From: Telmatactis stephensoni
Taxonomy: Eukaryota > Cnidaria > Anthozoa > Actiniaria > Isophelliidae
DNA length: 64,000 nucleotides
NCBI GenBank assembly: GCA_029948255.1
Contig: JALIZF010001538.1
Coordinates: 186,001 to 250,000, forward strand
Direction: 5' to 3'
Shown here: in pieces, positions 1 through 13,000 of the stretch
How positions within the stretch are numbered: position 1 is the stretch's first letter
Layout: the number at the start of each line of letters is the position of its first letter
Translations under genes and position numbers: made by a program
The notes under the pieces: model-generated
Told to the model about the DNA's origin: nothing
The model's database searches: none
What the model saw: only the letters and a program-made list of their open reading frames with translations

Positions 1-360
1 TAAATGCGGGATAGCAAACGGCTTCAATTCCACTGAACACTAGCGAGAACAAAAGAAACGGTTTCAACATTGCTATTCAACAAAATCGAACGGATGTTGA
101 AGCAAATGTTGAAGCCGTTTGCCTGGGCCCTTATATCAGAGCAGGGAAAAATTACTAGGGGATTCCATCTTGTTCTAATTCGCGTTCCATCCTCGACCTA
201 GCTGAGCTATTTTTTAGAATGAGTTCCAATTGGCTGATGGGCATTTTCGTGCGAGGACAAGACACCGCTTTACAAACACTTAAAATGGCCATGAAACGTG
301 AATCTACGACAATTTTCAAGATTCGATAGCGAACAAACACAAATACAAAAATCATTGAGG
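1..360. repeat. Direct repeat, copy 1 (about 340 bp)
   Basis: The same sequence recurs at about 1349-1692 with a few changes, for example a deletion of the AAAATGGCCATGAAACG segment in copy 2. It contains a palindromic core around GCAAACGGCTTCAA ... TTGAAGCCGTTTGC, also seen at about 1312-1335. It starts at the window edge so its real left end is unknown. Confidence 0.75.
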
Positions 361-859
361 CAAGCGAATTCCTCTAAGAAATGTCATTGTCGCGTTTTAA
401 ATTGTACCATTTAGAAACACGACAATTGAATAATAATTACTACCAAAATATATCATTTTATTCTATCATCTGAAATTAGAATTTAACTAGCATTTCCCCG
501 TGTATTCTTTTGACGAGATTGAGTGAAAACTAGGCAACATGCCATATGTCAAGCTATAGAAGCAAAACATGCAGAAATTGCAAAATGACAAGTGCAAGTC
601 AAAGGCGTGATCGAGTGCAAGTCAAAGGCGTGGTCGAGTGCTTCTTAACTCCTTTTGAGTTCGTACCAGTGCTTCTCTATCTCAATATAGCACTTCTACC
701 GAGTTTTCTATTAGTTTCAATTATACCGTCTCAAGGTAACTTTTCTATTTCATTCGTTACAAAAATTAAACTTTCAAAAAGTGTGCGCTTGTTATTTTGT
801 CTTGTTAAGGACGCACCACACGCAATCTATAGAACAATCAGTCAGCTCATCCTAAGAAT

Positions 860-1045
860 AAGCCCCAATCGTGATGACGTTTTGACCCCCCTCTCTATAC
901 CAGAATTCTTCGAGAAGCTTTTGTTCACATTTTAAAACTATTGTGTTTGTGTTCTCGAAGGAATTAAATTTGAAAATTTGAATGTGAAAAGGTTCTTGAA
1001 AAGGATTCTCGTATAGGCAGAGAGTCAAATTGTCATCACGCGTTT
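860..1045. mobile_element. MITE, GATGACGTTTTGACCC family, copy 1
   Basis: The left end has GTGATGACGTTTTGACCCCC and CTCTCTATACCAGAA; the right end has the diverged inverse (TCTCGTATAGGCAGAGAGTC, TGTCATCACG). A better-preserved member lies at 40116-40414. Confidence 0.6.
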
Positions 1046-1348
1046 GGCTTAATCCCAATGGAATAACTCATGCTTCACAAACACAATGTTTGCATCGTGA
1101 TTTGCCGACAGGTTTCAAATATTTTAGAAATTTAATTTTGACAGGTTAGACTATCAAGCTTTTAAAAAACTATAATACGTATTCTTAGATCGAACTTTTT
1201 CAATTGCTGATATTCAATGAAATATGATAGTTTGTAGGACATAGCAATAGTAACGAAGGAACAGGGGAACTATGAATCAGAGCACGCGTTAATTAAGCCC
1301 TCACCGAACAAACGGCTTCACAATTTGCTTCAAAATCCGTTCGATATT

Positions 1349-1692
1349 GTTAATGCGGGTAGCAAACGGCTTCAATTCCACTGAACACTCGCGAGAACAA
1401 AAGAAACGGTTTCAACATTGCCACTCAACAAAATCGAATGGATGTATGTTGAAGCAAATGTTGAAGCCGTTTGCCTGGGGGCGGCCCTTATGATATCAGA
1501 GCAGGGGAAAAATACTAGGGGAGTCCATCTTGTTCTAATTCGCGTTCCATCCTCGACCTAGCTGATCTATTTTTTAGAACGAGTTCTAATTGGCTGATGG
1601 GCATCTTCGTGCGAGGACAAGACACTGCTTTACAAACACTTGAATCTACGACAATTTTCACGATTCGATAACGAACAAACACAAATAAGAGG
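1349..1692. repeat. Direct repeat, copy 2
   Basis: About 340 bp, closely matching the start of the window. Lies downstream of the polycystin stop codon (2019), perhaps beyond its 3' UTR. Confidence 0.75.
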
Positions 1693-2018
1693 GCATATCG
1701 AGCAAAACCGCCATCTTTGATGTCAGGATTCAACATCTTTTTCGAGTAGAATTTTTAAAGTCGGTTTACACTTCACAGCTTTGCCTACAACTGTCGCATG
1801 CAGCTTGCTTTCAACTTGACTAGTTTGCGTTTGATTTACACGGCACAACTTTGGTGCTAACAATACTACATGCAATCAGACTCAAGTCAAACTGCGAAGC
1901 TAAGTTCCATGCGACAGTTGTGGGCAGTGTAAATCGGCATTTACGAAGCATTCTACAGCCCGGTCACAACTTCATGTCCAGATGGAATGTCAAGTTTTGT
2001 AACGGATGTAGATGTTCT

Positions 2019-4048
2019 CTATTTCTTAAACAAATGTTCCAAAAAGTTTTTCATTCGAAGATGTGATGGAACCCTTGGCTGTCGTGACGCTACAGCATCC
2101 TTTAAAATTGCTTCAATGTCTCCCCACATCTCGTCCTCGTCTTCGTACTCGCATTCATACGTCTCAATTGAGTCGCATGTATTCTCCTCGCTGCTCTCTA
2201 TTTCACCGTCGCTGTCGTTGCCTTCGTTTTCTTGGTCTGTTTCTGTGGTCAAAGGCTGCTGTGTAGTTAACATGGTATCTCTCCATAGCAAGCAAATACT
2301 CTTCAAGTAATCAATGTCTTCTTCGTTGTCTTCTTTTGCTAATGCGATCGCTCGTTCATAAATAATGGATCCCTTTTCTTCGATATCCCTAGTTTTTTTA
2401 TCTACTGGATCACAGACTTTAACATTATCTATGCCTTCTTTAAAGTTCTTTACAGCAGTTATTTTGCGAAGACATGGTTTTAATGCTTTTGTTATTTTAT
2501 GCTGAATGTTGAGTGCCATGTTTGGGGTTGGATCATCTTTTTGGTGTTCTTGTTCATTTTCTTGACTTATTTCGTTTGTATACTTCAGTGAGTTTGGGTA
2601 ATGTCCTTCACACTGAATGTCATGGTTGACTTCTTCAACTTTAGGAGGTTCTGATTTTTCATCTTGATCATGAGCAGTTTTATCTGGTGCAAATGAGACT
2701 CGACCACCTTCACAATTATTATTGGCCGCCATTCCTTCTTCTTCCTCTTCCTTTAAGCTAAGATCACTAAGATTGTCATCACTTTTTGATGGTTCAGATT
2801 TTTTTCTGCTTTGTGAAATCTTGTCTCTCTTCCCAACGAACATTTCCTTGAATCGGTTAATTATAAACTCTGACATTTCAAATTCTTTAGCGTTTCGGTC
2901 AGTTTTTGACTTAATGTCCTCGTAGGAGTCGTTGATGACAGCCACGTAAAAGTTCAAAAAGATAAATGCCATTAATATCTTGTATGAAAAATGAGTCAAT
3001 GGCCCTAGAACAAGACTTGTGTCTTTCAAAGTTGTCATGCTGATTTTTGTTCCAAGAGACAAAAGTACTTGTGTATAGATGGCTTGCTTGAATGTACGAT
3101 ACTCACTCATCGAGGCACCCAAGGACAGTTTGCTAACTACTGCAAATGCCATTATTGCCACAAAAAGGATTATTGAATAAGATAAAAGTACAGACCGGGC
3201 ATTCTTCAAGGATGAATTAAAAATGATGATATGAGGATTGAAACGGAGAAGACGGAGAATTTTTACAGTTGCAAGAAAAACACATATTGATAACACGACA
3301 TCTTCTGCATACTTCCATGCCACTGCTGAATGAAAGTTCACCGTAACGTAGGGATTGACTTGAACGAGCTGAACAGCATCCAAAATCATCTTCTCCTTGA
3401 CGACATAACAAACTACCACAAGACTTGCCATAATGATTTGAAGAATTTCGAACCAATTCCAAAACTCTTTAAAATAGATTTTTCTCATTTTGTAAGCTCT
3501 TCTTGCTTCACGAGCGAGCATAAAAACTACCAAGAAAATAAACAGTAGTTTACATGCAAGGAAAAAGCTGTAAGAAGCAGACTCCGTTCCATACAATGCG
3601 AGGGTCTCGACTTTCCTAAAAGGATAGCCCAACATGAATGGAAGAACCTCGTAGTAGAAGGTCATTGTACTCAGTAAATTAGTGCTGGGATTAAAGATGG
3701 AGAATTCCAAAAGTAACACTCTTGTTCGTGAGTCGATCCATTGATTTTGACTTAGAGGTGTGGTAGCATAACTTAACGTGGTATTTTTATATCCTAAATC
3801 TGCTACGTAACCTCCACCACTATAGAGGTAATGGTATCCCCATGATGGAAGAAGTGATAAATCCTTTGCTGAGCTATAACGCCATGGTCTAGGACATAAC
3901 TTTGATATATTGGCCCATTTTAGATGTGAATTTGGAAGAGGCTTCCATCCGGGTAAGTATAAAGTGGTAGTGTCTTCTTCATCACTGGAATACTCGTCAT
4001 AACATTTTGAAATCAGGGGTCTCATTTTGTCTGGAACAATACAGGTAT
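2019..4048 (-). CDS. Polycystin gene, polycystin domain, channel helices TM7-TM11 and C-terminal tail
   Basis: This 2,030-bp last coding exon starts DTCIVPDKMRPLISKCYDEY, the Cys-containing part of the TOP domain. TM7 (SFFLACKLLFIFLVVFML) is followed by the basic linker REARRAYKMRKIYFKEFWNW. Then come FEILQIIMASLVVVCYVV, AEDVVLSICVFLATVKILRL, ARSVLLSYSIILFVAIMAFA and the last helix KILMAFIFLNFYVAVINDSY. The pore stretch between the last two helices (YTQVLLSLGTKISMTTL) lacks the acidic filter residue of PKD2-type channels. The tail of about 280 residues is rich in Glu, Asp, Ser and Lys and ends FLEHLFKK-stop at 2019; no clear EF-hand or coiled coil was seen. Confidence 0.88.
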
Positions 4049-7000
4049 CTGCAAAATGAAGTTTTGTAACTCTTAGTGTATATTTTTGATATATGATATG
4101 ATATGGTGCTTGAAAGCCAATCCTCGACTACACATGGCAACAACAACAACAACAACAACAACAACCGCACTGATTTAATACTAAAATAGCTTTCATATTT
4201 GTTGACATTTGTCCCAGTCCGATCCTCACCTGATTGTATTCTAATTTGTCTAATACGCGGCATTCCTAACAAAATAGAGTAATTTATTGCCTATGTAAAC
4301 CTCGTTAGGTTCTTTTGCATCGTTGTACCACTTCCCTGCGTAGGCGCTATCCACGAACTGTGAGCCAAGCCATTCCCAGTAGGCCTTCCCCGTACGTATC
4401 TAAAACAATAAGGATAAAGAAAGTTTATCTCTTAATTCCCTTTTTCCTTTGACCGGTACCTATATTCAAACTAACTGGAAGAGAAGGTATTTTCTTTCGG
4501 TGTCTTTGGCATTCAGGCGATTCCAAAAAACATGCGTCGCCCCATGCAGATAAAACGATGACCAAACCCAGCCAGTTGAGAAGGAACTGGGCCGTAATTT
4601 ATAAAATCCAAACCAAACAATGACCTTTTGCAATTTAAATCACTTGAGTCCCGTCTCTCAATATTTACCTTGGTAAAATTGTTGAAGTCATTAAGTATTG
4701 TATTTGTTTGCGCGTATCCTAGGTAATTGCGGTTGCCATAGCAAACGATGGTCAAGATAATTAAAAACAGCCCGTATATTGTAGCCTCTCTGACAAATGA
4801 AAACATCTTTTCTTCCTTGAGTTGGTATTCTCTGGCTTCTTCCAGCTGTTCTTCTTCAATGATGTTCATCTTAGTCTCAGCCGTCGTTGTCTTGGTGTTG
4901 GGAGCCAGTGGGTTCTTCTTTTTTAGTGCATGTTTGGGTGACCTCTGGAGTTCGTTTCCCTTACTTGATTTTCCTTTTCGTAAGAAGCACGATAAGAATA
5001 TCGCCACAAAACAAATCTTCATAGGTTGAATCAAAAATAAGTCTTGAGTGAAAGAGACAAGAATTGACGTTAGCCATTGGTTGGCGATCTCTTTTCCCCA
5101 CTGGAGACTGTAGATGAAAGTGAAAGATGCTGAAACGAGAACCGTGACGAAGCAAATGACCCATGATACGTAAACACAACTATGTGGTAATGAAAACCCA
5201 CCATCTTCGTCATTTTCAGTGGAAATATTTTCAGTCAATATGTTCTTAATGGAATCAACGAAGGAAAAGTTATTCGCTTTCTTATCCTTCTTGCGTTCTT
5301 TTTCGCTGTTTTCATCAAGTTCGCTGAATATTGCAGAACTTTGTGGCCTGGGTTGCAATCCATTAGAAGTACTTACTGAGTTTGTTGTTTTAGATAAATG
5401 AATTTCTTTGGAAACATCTCCGCTTTCATCTAGCTTTGTATTCTTCGAATCTGATAAAACAGTTTCACTTGTCACCTCACTGATATTATCAAAAACTGTT
5501 CTTGTTGACATGTTCTCTATTGAGGCTTTGTCTCTTGTATACGTTTCGTCATGATCGTTGTTTACATTAGAAAAACCTCCCCTTTCTATGTCAACCAAAT
5601 TAGAAGTTGTTGGTATCTTGACATCGGAAACACTTCGTCCACTCTTTAGTTGGACCATTGATACCATTTGGGCTTGATCATCCAAGTGGTTAGACGCAGT
5701 TAATCGCTGTGTCGAGTCTGATACTTTATTCTTTTTCGATTTATTACAGCACCAACGAAAACAATTCAATATTTTGTCTTTTAGGCCTTTAGTTTTTCCC
5801 CGACTTGTTTTCCTTCGGCTGTTCTTAAACAAAAGAACTGTTCCCATGCCAACAGGAATAACAATTAAGCTACTGTACATACCAACCATAACCTGTCTCC
5901 AGCTAAACTTTAAGGGTCCAACTTGAATTCTGGGATCTGGAGTTTTATCAGTTTTATAAAACATGGCATTTACAACCATGGCCGAAAATAACACGACCAA
6001 ACAGCATGTAGCTCTTTGCAGACGAGTGAAATTGCTGTAAGGTGGTTTAGTGACCACAGACAACCAAATGTGGTCTTCAGTAAACTTTTTAGAGGTTCGG
6101 TAATTGAAAGAGTATGTGAACGAGCGCATTTCAGTTGGTGATGTTGGTAAAAGGATCTTGTTGATTTGTCCATCTCCCTTCTCCAGTGACAGCCAGTCTT
6201 GGTAGAGGAAAAACCAAGATGATTCAGTTTGCATGTCTTTTATGGCGATGTGTCTGAGATACCAAGAAGGGCTGTGTCCGCTGTTGTCATGCCACACATT
6301 CAAGAACGCCACTGAACCGAGAGAAAATGGTAAAGAAAGAATGAATTTATCGGCGTTTCCTGTTGCAAAAATTAACCGTGATGGTTCCATTTTGGGAGAT
6401 AATACAATTGGATCACTGGCTGCATCAGCTCCATGAATCACTATGGCAACATTGGAAGTTGTTCCGCTGTTTCTCCAGACACCAGTTTGGATAATCATTT
6501 CATATTGAAAGCCACCTTCTATGGATGAGACTGTTACTGGTGGACCAAACTGAAATGAGAAGTCAAATCCTATTATTGTGTCGACATTAAAAGCAATTCT
6601 AAATTTTCTATATAAAGGATGTAGCTTGTCAAATTCTTGATTTGCTCTACTGAAATCAATTTCTCAGTTCCTTAAATTCCCTGCGTTTCTTAATCATGTT
6701 TCTTGTTGTCCATGAACAAGGGCCAGAGAAAGTGAAAGGTGTTTCAATAAGTACCCTGCGAGCAGAAACCATTCTTGTATGAGTAAAAACGGATTCTGCC
6801 TCCAAGGTAATGAGGCTGTGAAATGGGAAGTGGGAATGAGTACGTGTAAAATCATGACAGTTTTACCTTTTTTTCATCACGTTTGTCAGCTCTTCTTGAA
6901 ATTATTGCAACCACTAAGTATATGAACATAAAGATAAGTACAGTAGTTAAGACTGCAATGTTGCCAGTTTTATCCAGTCTTGTCAGCTCTAGTAAGACTT

Positions 7001-10000
7001 TATCAAAGTCGATGGGGTTTGGCTCAATCAGCAGGCTTCCACCAAAGGATGTCAGATGGTTACAGAGGCACTGTAGTTTGGTTGTTGTGGAGTTTGGACC
7101 GGCCTAGAGAACAATCAAGCAGCGTGCATGAACGTTTTTGGGATTGTATCACACTTATGAAAGGCGGATCCAGGATTATTTTAAAAAGGGGGCGGAAAGC
7201 CTAATTCTAGTTATCCATCATTTGCTTACTGTTATGTGTTACCCCTCAACCCCTCATGATTCCTGTATAGAATCCGCAGCTGCAACAGAGCTGGTGTGAG
7301 TATTTCAATTGTTAGAAACACTCCAACATGAATTTAACACACTTTCGAAGACACACGTCATCAAAACTAACATTAAAGAATTCTTTATTCACTTGGCAAA
7401 TAATTATATTTCCTTATGACATTCCCCAGTTGGAATTGTTTCCAGAAACACGTCCAAGTTGATGAATTCTATACTGTTTGTAGACATTTTCCTACCTTGC
7501 ACCCACTACTAGTCCACTGTGTTCCACTCCAGTACATACAGCTGTATGTCCGTGAGCTTATTGAATAGTTCATATCAGTGTTGGGGTCGTAGACGGGGAT
7601 GATGGTGATATTCTCGGGTTTTGGTGGATCTTTGGGCTCAACACAGGAACGTTTTTGACGACCATGTCCAAAACAAGACCGCTTTCGTCGTGAATGAGAT
7701 TTGGACGTTTCCATAAGTAATCCGACGTAATAGACATCTAGAACCCAAGTTATGGATATATATTAATTTGTGAGAGCAGTCAAACCATTCCACAATACCA
7801 GCCACCCTGAGCGGTGACGTTGGTACTGAACAGCGGACTGCCTCTTTACACGAGTAAAATGTGGCGAACAATCCCGGTCATTATAAATTAAAATATTTAT
7901 ATTCATGAATGAAAATAGTTGATATCTTATGAATGAATGAAAATAGTTGGTGTTTTACCTTTTTCTTGGAGTAGCTTTGCTGAGACGAACACTAGATCAT
8001 TAGCTTTTCTACATGCTTTGAATAACTCGCTCGATGATTCGCAGGATGGAAGGTCTGTTATGCGCGAGCTAAAATCACTGTCACTCGTAGTTGGCTTTTT
8101 CTGCCGCCGAACCAAAATGCTCAAAGCTGTTTGATCTTCAGCTGTAACCTGTGTATGTAAATCAAAACTTGGATGACTATCGAAGAAATATCAATGCAGA
8201 AAAAAATATCCGAACTGAAAGCTTGTGTTTTAATTTCAAACTTTGTGTCACAATCTCGATACGTCAGTCTTAGATCGAGAAGAAACTAAACTTTGGGCTT
8301 GGGATTTCGCCTTGATAGACACAAAACTGTGGTCAAGTTAAATTCTGTCTAAGCATCGTTGGCCAGAGACGAAAAATTTGAGACACTTCCCGAAATTGGG
8401 CAGAAGTTGTCATAAATCAGTATTTCCAAGAAAACAGACCAAATTTTGGCATTTTTACAGGTAAACAGTTGGTCACGGGGTTGCTACATCCCTGCTTTTA
8501 CAAGAAGAGTATAAGAAGTATATACGTACATTTAACTCCAATGCTGTTCCTGGATGACTAATATAGTATTTGTAACTACGGATGCTCACAGGTTTTATGA
8601 AAGACTTTTCACTAGACGTTGCATTCGTTGATAGTTCTGATTGTGAAATGCTGATTTGGATGTCTTTACTGAGATCTTTGACGAGAATATCATGGCCTTG
8701 ATCGTCCCTTAGCACCATGCTTGTTACATCAGACTTGATGTTATTTGCGGTGTCATCCCACGTGAAAGGATTAAACTTCGTAAAGGTCACCTGATTAAAA
8801 AAACCAGTTAAACTCATCACAAGTAGATGAGCTTGGCGTTGGTGCTTGGGTGGGAGGTGCCTCGCAACTCGGTGGTCAGCGGTCACCATGGCAACCCTGT
8901 CACCTCCCCCCCAGCACCGTCACACTGACACGTCAGTGGAATACCTACCAATACTTACCTCAGAGGCGGGCGGGAGGGCGACCAAATAGCTTTGCGTATA
9001 GCGTACAACTGCGAAAGCTAGCGATAGCAAAATCGGATAACGCCCAGCTAGGTGAAATTCAATAGCGACTAGCGTCAGCTCTCTTCTTGCGTGACTCGCG
9101 TGAGGCGAAGAACGCTAAGTGCGTTACTGCCGGCCTCGAGGGGCGAGGCTATTATCGACATACGCTTGCGATAAATGGCAACTTGGTTCAGGTTTAACTT
9201 TGCTTAAATTTTATTTAACCACATTTAACTAAGTTAAATGGTGTATCGGCTCTTCAAATCGAGGGTTTTCTCCATTTGTTTCCAATTCCTGAGGTGTATA
9301 CTCTTACACAGTACATATATATCTCAATTTACAAATATCATTGGAACTAAGCTCTGAAAGAGATTTTTGCTCAAAGAACACATTCCTTATTAATTACCTG
9401 GCTATCGACAAACTTGAGCCGCTGCACTTCACCTCCCAACACATCTTTTGATGGTAACACAAAGCTGTTCCCACCCTCTGACAGCTTTGTTCCTTCTAAG
9501 TCACTTGGTCTTTGTCTACTGAGAACCAATGATAGCGAGGCTGTTTGGACAACACTTGGCTCTTCTCCAACTACTTTCCTCTTTAGAAGACTTTCGCCAA
9601 CCGTATTGACAAGTCTGACAGAGGTCTTGGCTACCTGGACACTCTAAATGTATAAATACAACAATTCAGTGGTTATGGATCCTTCTCAGTCCTGTCATAC
9701 TTTCTCATCAGATGATCACCCCTCGCCTTCCCCATTTTCACTGTTCAATCGGCATTTCTAACTTTGGACATACCTTTTTACTCTCTTCGTTTTTGTTTTG
9801 GCTTTTATCAGTAACTTTGGCTTTGTTTGATGATGATCGCATCACGTTGCCCAAACACAGAGCTAGATTTTCACTACTAGCTTCTACCAAGGAATCCTCT
9901 GCAGCACTGTTGTCTCGTGATCTCTCGGCTAAAAGAACCGTCATTTTATCCAAAGCCTTTATGGTGTCTTCCTGTCGAGCACATACAACCTATTATTAGT

Positions 10001-13000
10001 AGATTTTCTAGATCTGAAAAGTTAAGATCACTCCACAAAAGCAAACTCTGATCTCGCTATGAAAAATAGCATACGCTGCTGAAAGAGAAAGAGGCTTTCT
10101 CGAGTTGAGATCCGCTTCCCTTTTATTACTGAGAGGAACAGATATAGATACGAACACAATACTAAGAATCACAGACCTCCGCAGATTGGGACACCTCCTC
10201 GGGATTTGTCGTTGCTCGTCCAATGACTGATGTAACTTGAGTAAGAGTTTGAAGATTGTTGGGTTGAACGTTGGAAATAGTTTGTTCCAGAATATCATCA
10301 ATGATCTGGCGACGAAAAGAAAGAAATCAAATGCTGTTCTAAAAGCAATAGCAGAAAAACGGCAGATCAAAAAGAAAAGAAAGTATATATTTCGAGTTAA
10401 GGTAGCTCAAAGGCAGAATCGTCCAGCATTGCGGAGTTTGGTACGCAATGTTTGCAAACTGCGTGGGATGCAAAGTGATTTCTTTTTCGTTTGGAAGTCT
10501 GAGTTTACCCTAGGAGCCACAAATTTGTCCCGCGTTACGTTTCTTTGATGATTATTTGGGAAGGTAACTATAAACGAATCGTAAGACGTACCTTTGTTTT
10601 TTCTGCAGAATTCAGAACACTATCAGATGAACTAGACACTGTGTCCAATACTGCGTTGGCCAGTTGTGTTGCCCCTTTGACGTCCCCTGTGTTCAGTAGA
10701 CTCTCCACTTGTTTTGACGAATCTTCTATTACCTTTTTTGCTTGATCATTATTCAAAGAACTGTCTACTGAAACCTAAAACAACAGAATATCAATACAAC
10801 GAGACAGCCACACACATAGACAAACAACATGTGAAGACCTTTCTAAATGTTTATTAAATGGATGGGATTGAAGCGCAGTTAAATCGTAATGAAAACCTAA
10901 CCAAACAAAGACTATGGTACCTTAATTGTTCGTGTAACTTGTGTGAAAGTCGACAGCCCGTCAATGATTCGAAAGTAGATCTTCACAGCATAGTCTTCTT
11001 TTTCCTTTCCAGTGGGAAGCTTGCTTACTGCTTTAGCTGCCGCTCCATATGAGATGACACTAGTCAGGCCTACTTGAGGAGCGTAGAAAAATTCATACTT
11101 CAAAGGAAGTTCCGCATCTTGCCAATTCTGTAAGAATAGAATAAACAAGTATGCAAGAAAGATCATCGGAACGATTCCCTTCGGTATCATTCTTGGTTGT
11201 TAATTGTTTTTTTAGGTTAAAAAAAAAAACAGAAGTAGATCGATACAACTATGATTGAAATAACCTTGCATTCGAAGACAAAGTCCGTCTTCAACCCAAT
11301 TCCAGTGGTGGGCGTCACTTCACAAGCTTCCACTGTGTGGTGGGGAGTTGATCTGGAAATCATAAGATGATATTCCTGGAGTGATTCCTGGAGCGCTAGC
11401 GACTACACTTAGCCGATATTTTTCACCGAGACCAGTGCCAGAAGAAAAGGAATGAGCCTTAACTACAGCCCCAGGAGAGTCAAGGGCAGTTGAAAACTTT
11501 TCAGCTAGGTTTGGGACCGGTTTCCACGAGCTTGTAGATGGGTCCCATTTTGTCATTGACCATTGATATTGAAGACTAGGAAGCTTACATGTCAACTCTG
11601 GTGAGATGCACTTAGAGGTGACTTTTAAACGAGAAGATGGACTCACTTTGACACCACAGTTGATAAGGCAGCTGTAGATGGTGATACAAACAATATCGTT
11701 AGAATATCTTAACGTCCTTATAATATTGAGGTAACTGGTGTAATTCCCTCCTTTCCCATGTCATGGATAAAGTCGCTATTATATTTGTTTTTCTATTTAA
11801 TTTTTAACTATTGGTGAAAAAGAGACAACAGCAAAGTGACCCACGTGGCTGGCACTAGAATTGTTTGTCCTCCCATGTCTCAAGGCGAGCGTCGAACCGT
11901 TATACCTGTGTGACTTTAATTCTGTTTTTCCCAAAATTATTACCAGTGCAATACAGGTATTGCCCATTGCCTGATTTCAAGCCGTTAGGGACTGGTACGA
12001 ATCTCTTAATTAATATAGTGATAATCAATACAAGACCCACATAATCTGAAAGAGCACATCGATTATACAAAATTCCGAAGTTTGGTCATAATTTGATCAA
12101 TTTGGAACGGATACAGCAATTCAAAAAACCCAAAATTTACTAAGAAATGTATGAAATACCGGACAACTTGTCTGGTTAATCTCTTAATATAGTGATAATC
12201 AATACAAGACCCACATACGAGTGGTGTCAAAGTGGGTCCATCAAAATTTCGAAGTTTGGTGTTAATCGGATCAATATTGAACTAGATACAGTCATTCTAA
12301 AACTCCTAATATTACTAAGAAATGTATGAACATATATTAACACCAAACTTCGAAATTTTGATGGACCCACTTTGACACCACTCGTATGTGGGTCTTGTAT
12401 TGATTATCACTATATTAAGAGATTCGTACCAGTCCCTAACGGCTTGAAATGCGGCAATAAACAGCAACCATATACGTACAAAATTCATTACGTACAAAAA
12501 TATTACGTACAAAATCCATTACGTTTCCTCACCTAATAGACATTTGTGGTGGATCACCAGTGACTACATCCAGTAATTGTTCATAAAAACTAGTTCTGTT
12601 TGCTTTACTTATAACAAGCTTGATAGTGTATGATTTATCGACCTGCATGTATCCTGTATTTATAGTAACTGTACGAGTTGTTTCGCTTAATTTTCCAATC
12701 CCAGTATCAAAACATCCTCCTTTACCCTTAACTCCACCTGGTTGAATCACTGGTATATTAGACACAGGGACGGAGGGAAAGGTTTCCTCTTTTTTCTTAC
12801 ACAACCACGTGAATGTCATTCCCGTGTAGTCTCCAGCCTTGAGATCGGGATCTTGTGAAGGAGAGGCATCTAAATCAATTATCTTATTAAATCCACGTTT
12901 GACGTGTGATCCTCCCAGGATCTGAGCAATAAGTGGTGACTCAACAATTTTGAGGTATTTGTAATCAGCGTTAGATATTCCTGTTTTGGTCATAATGACA

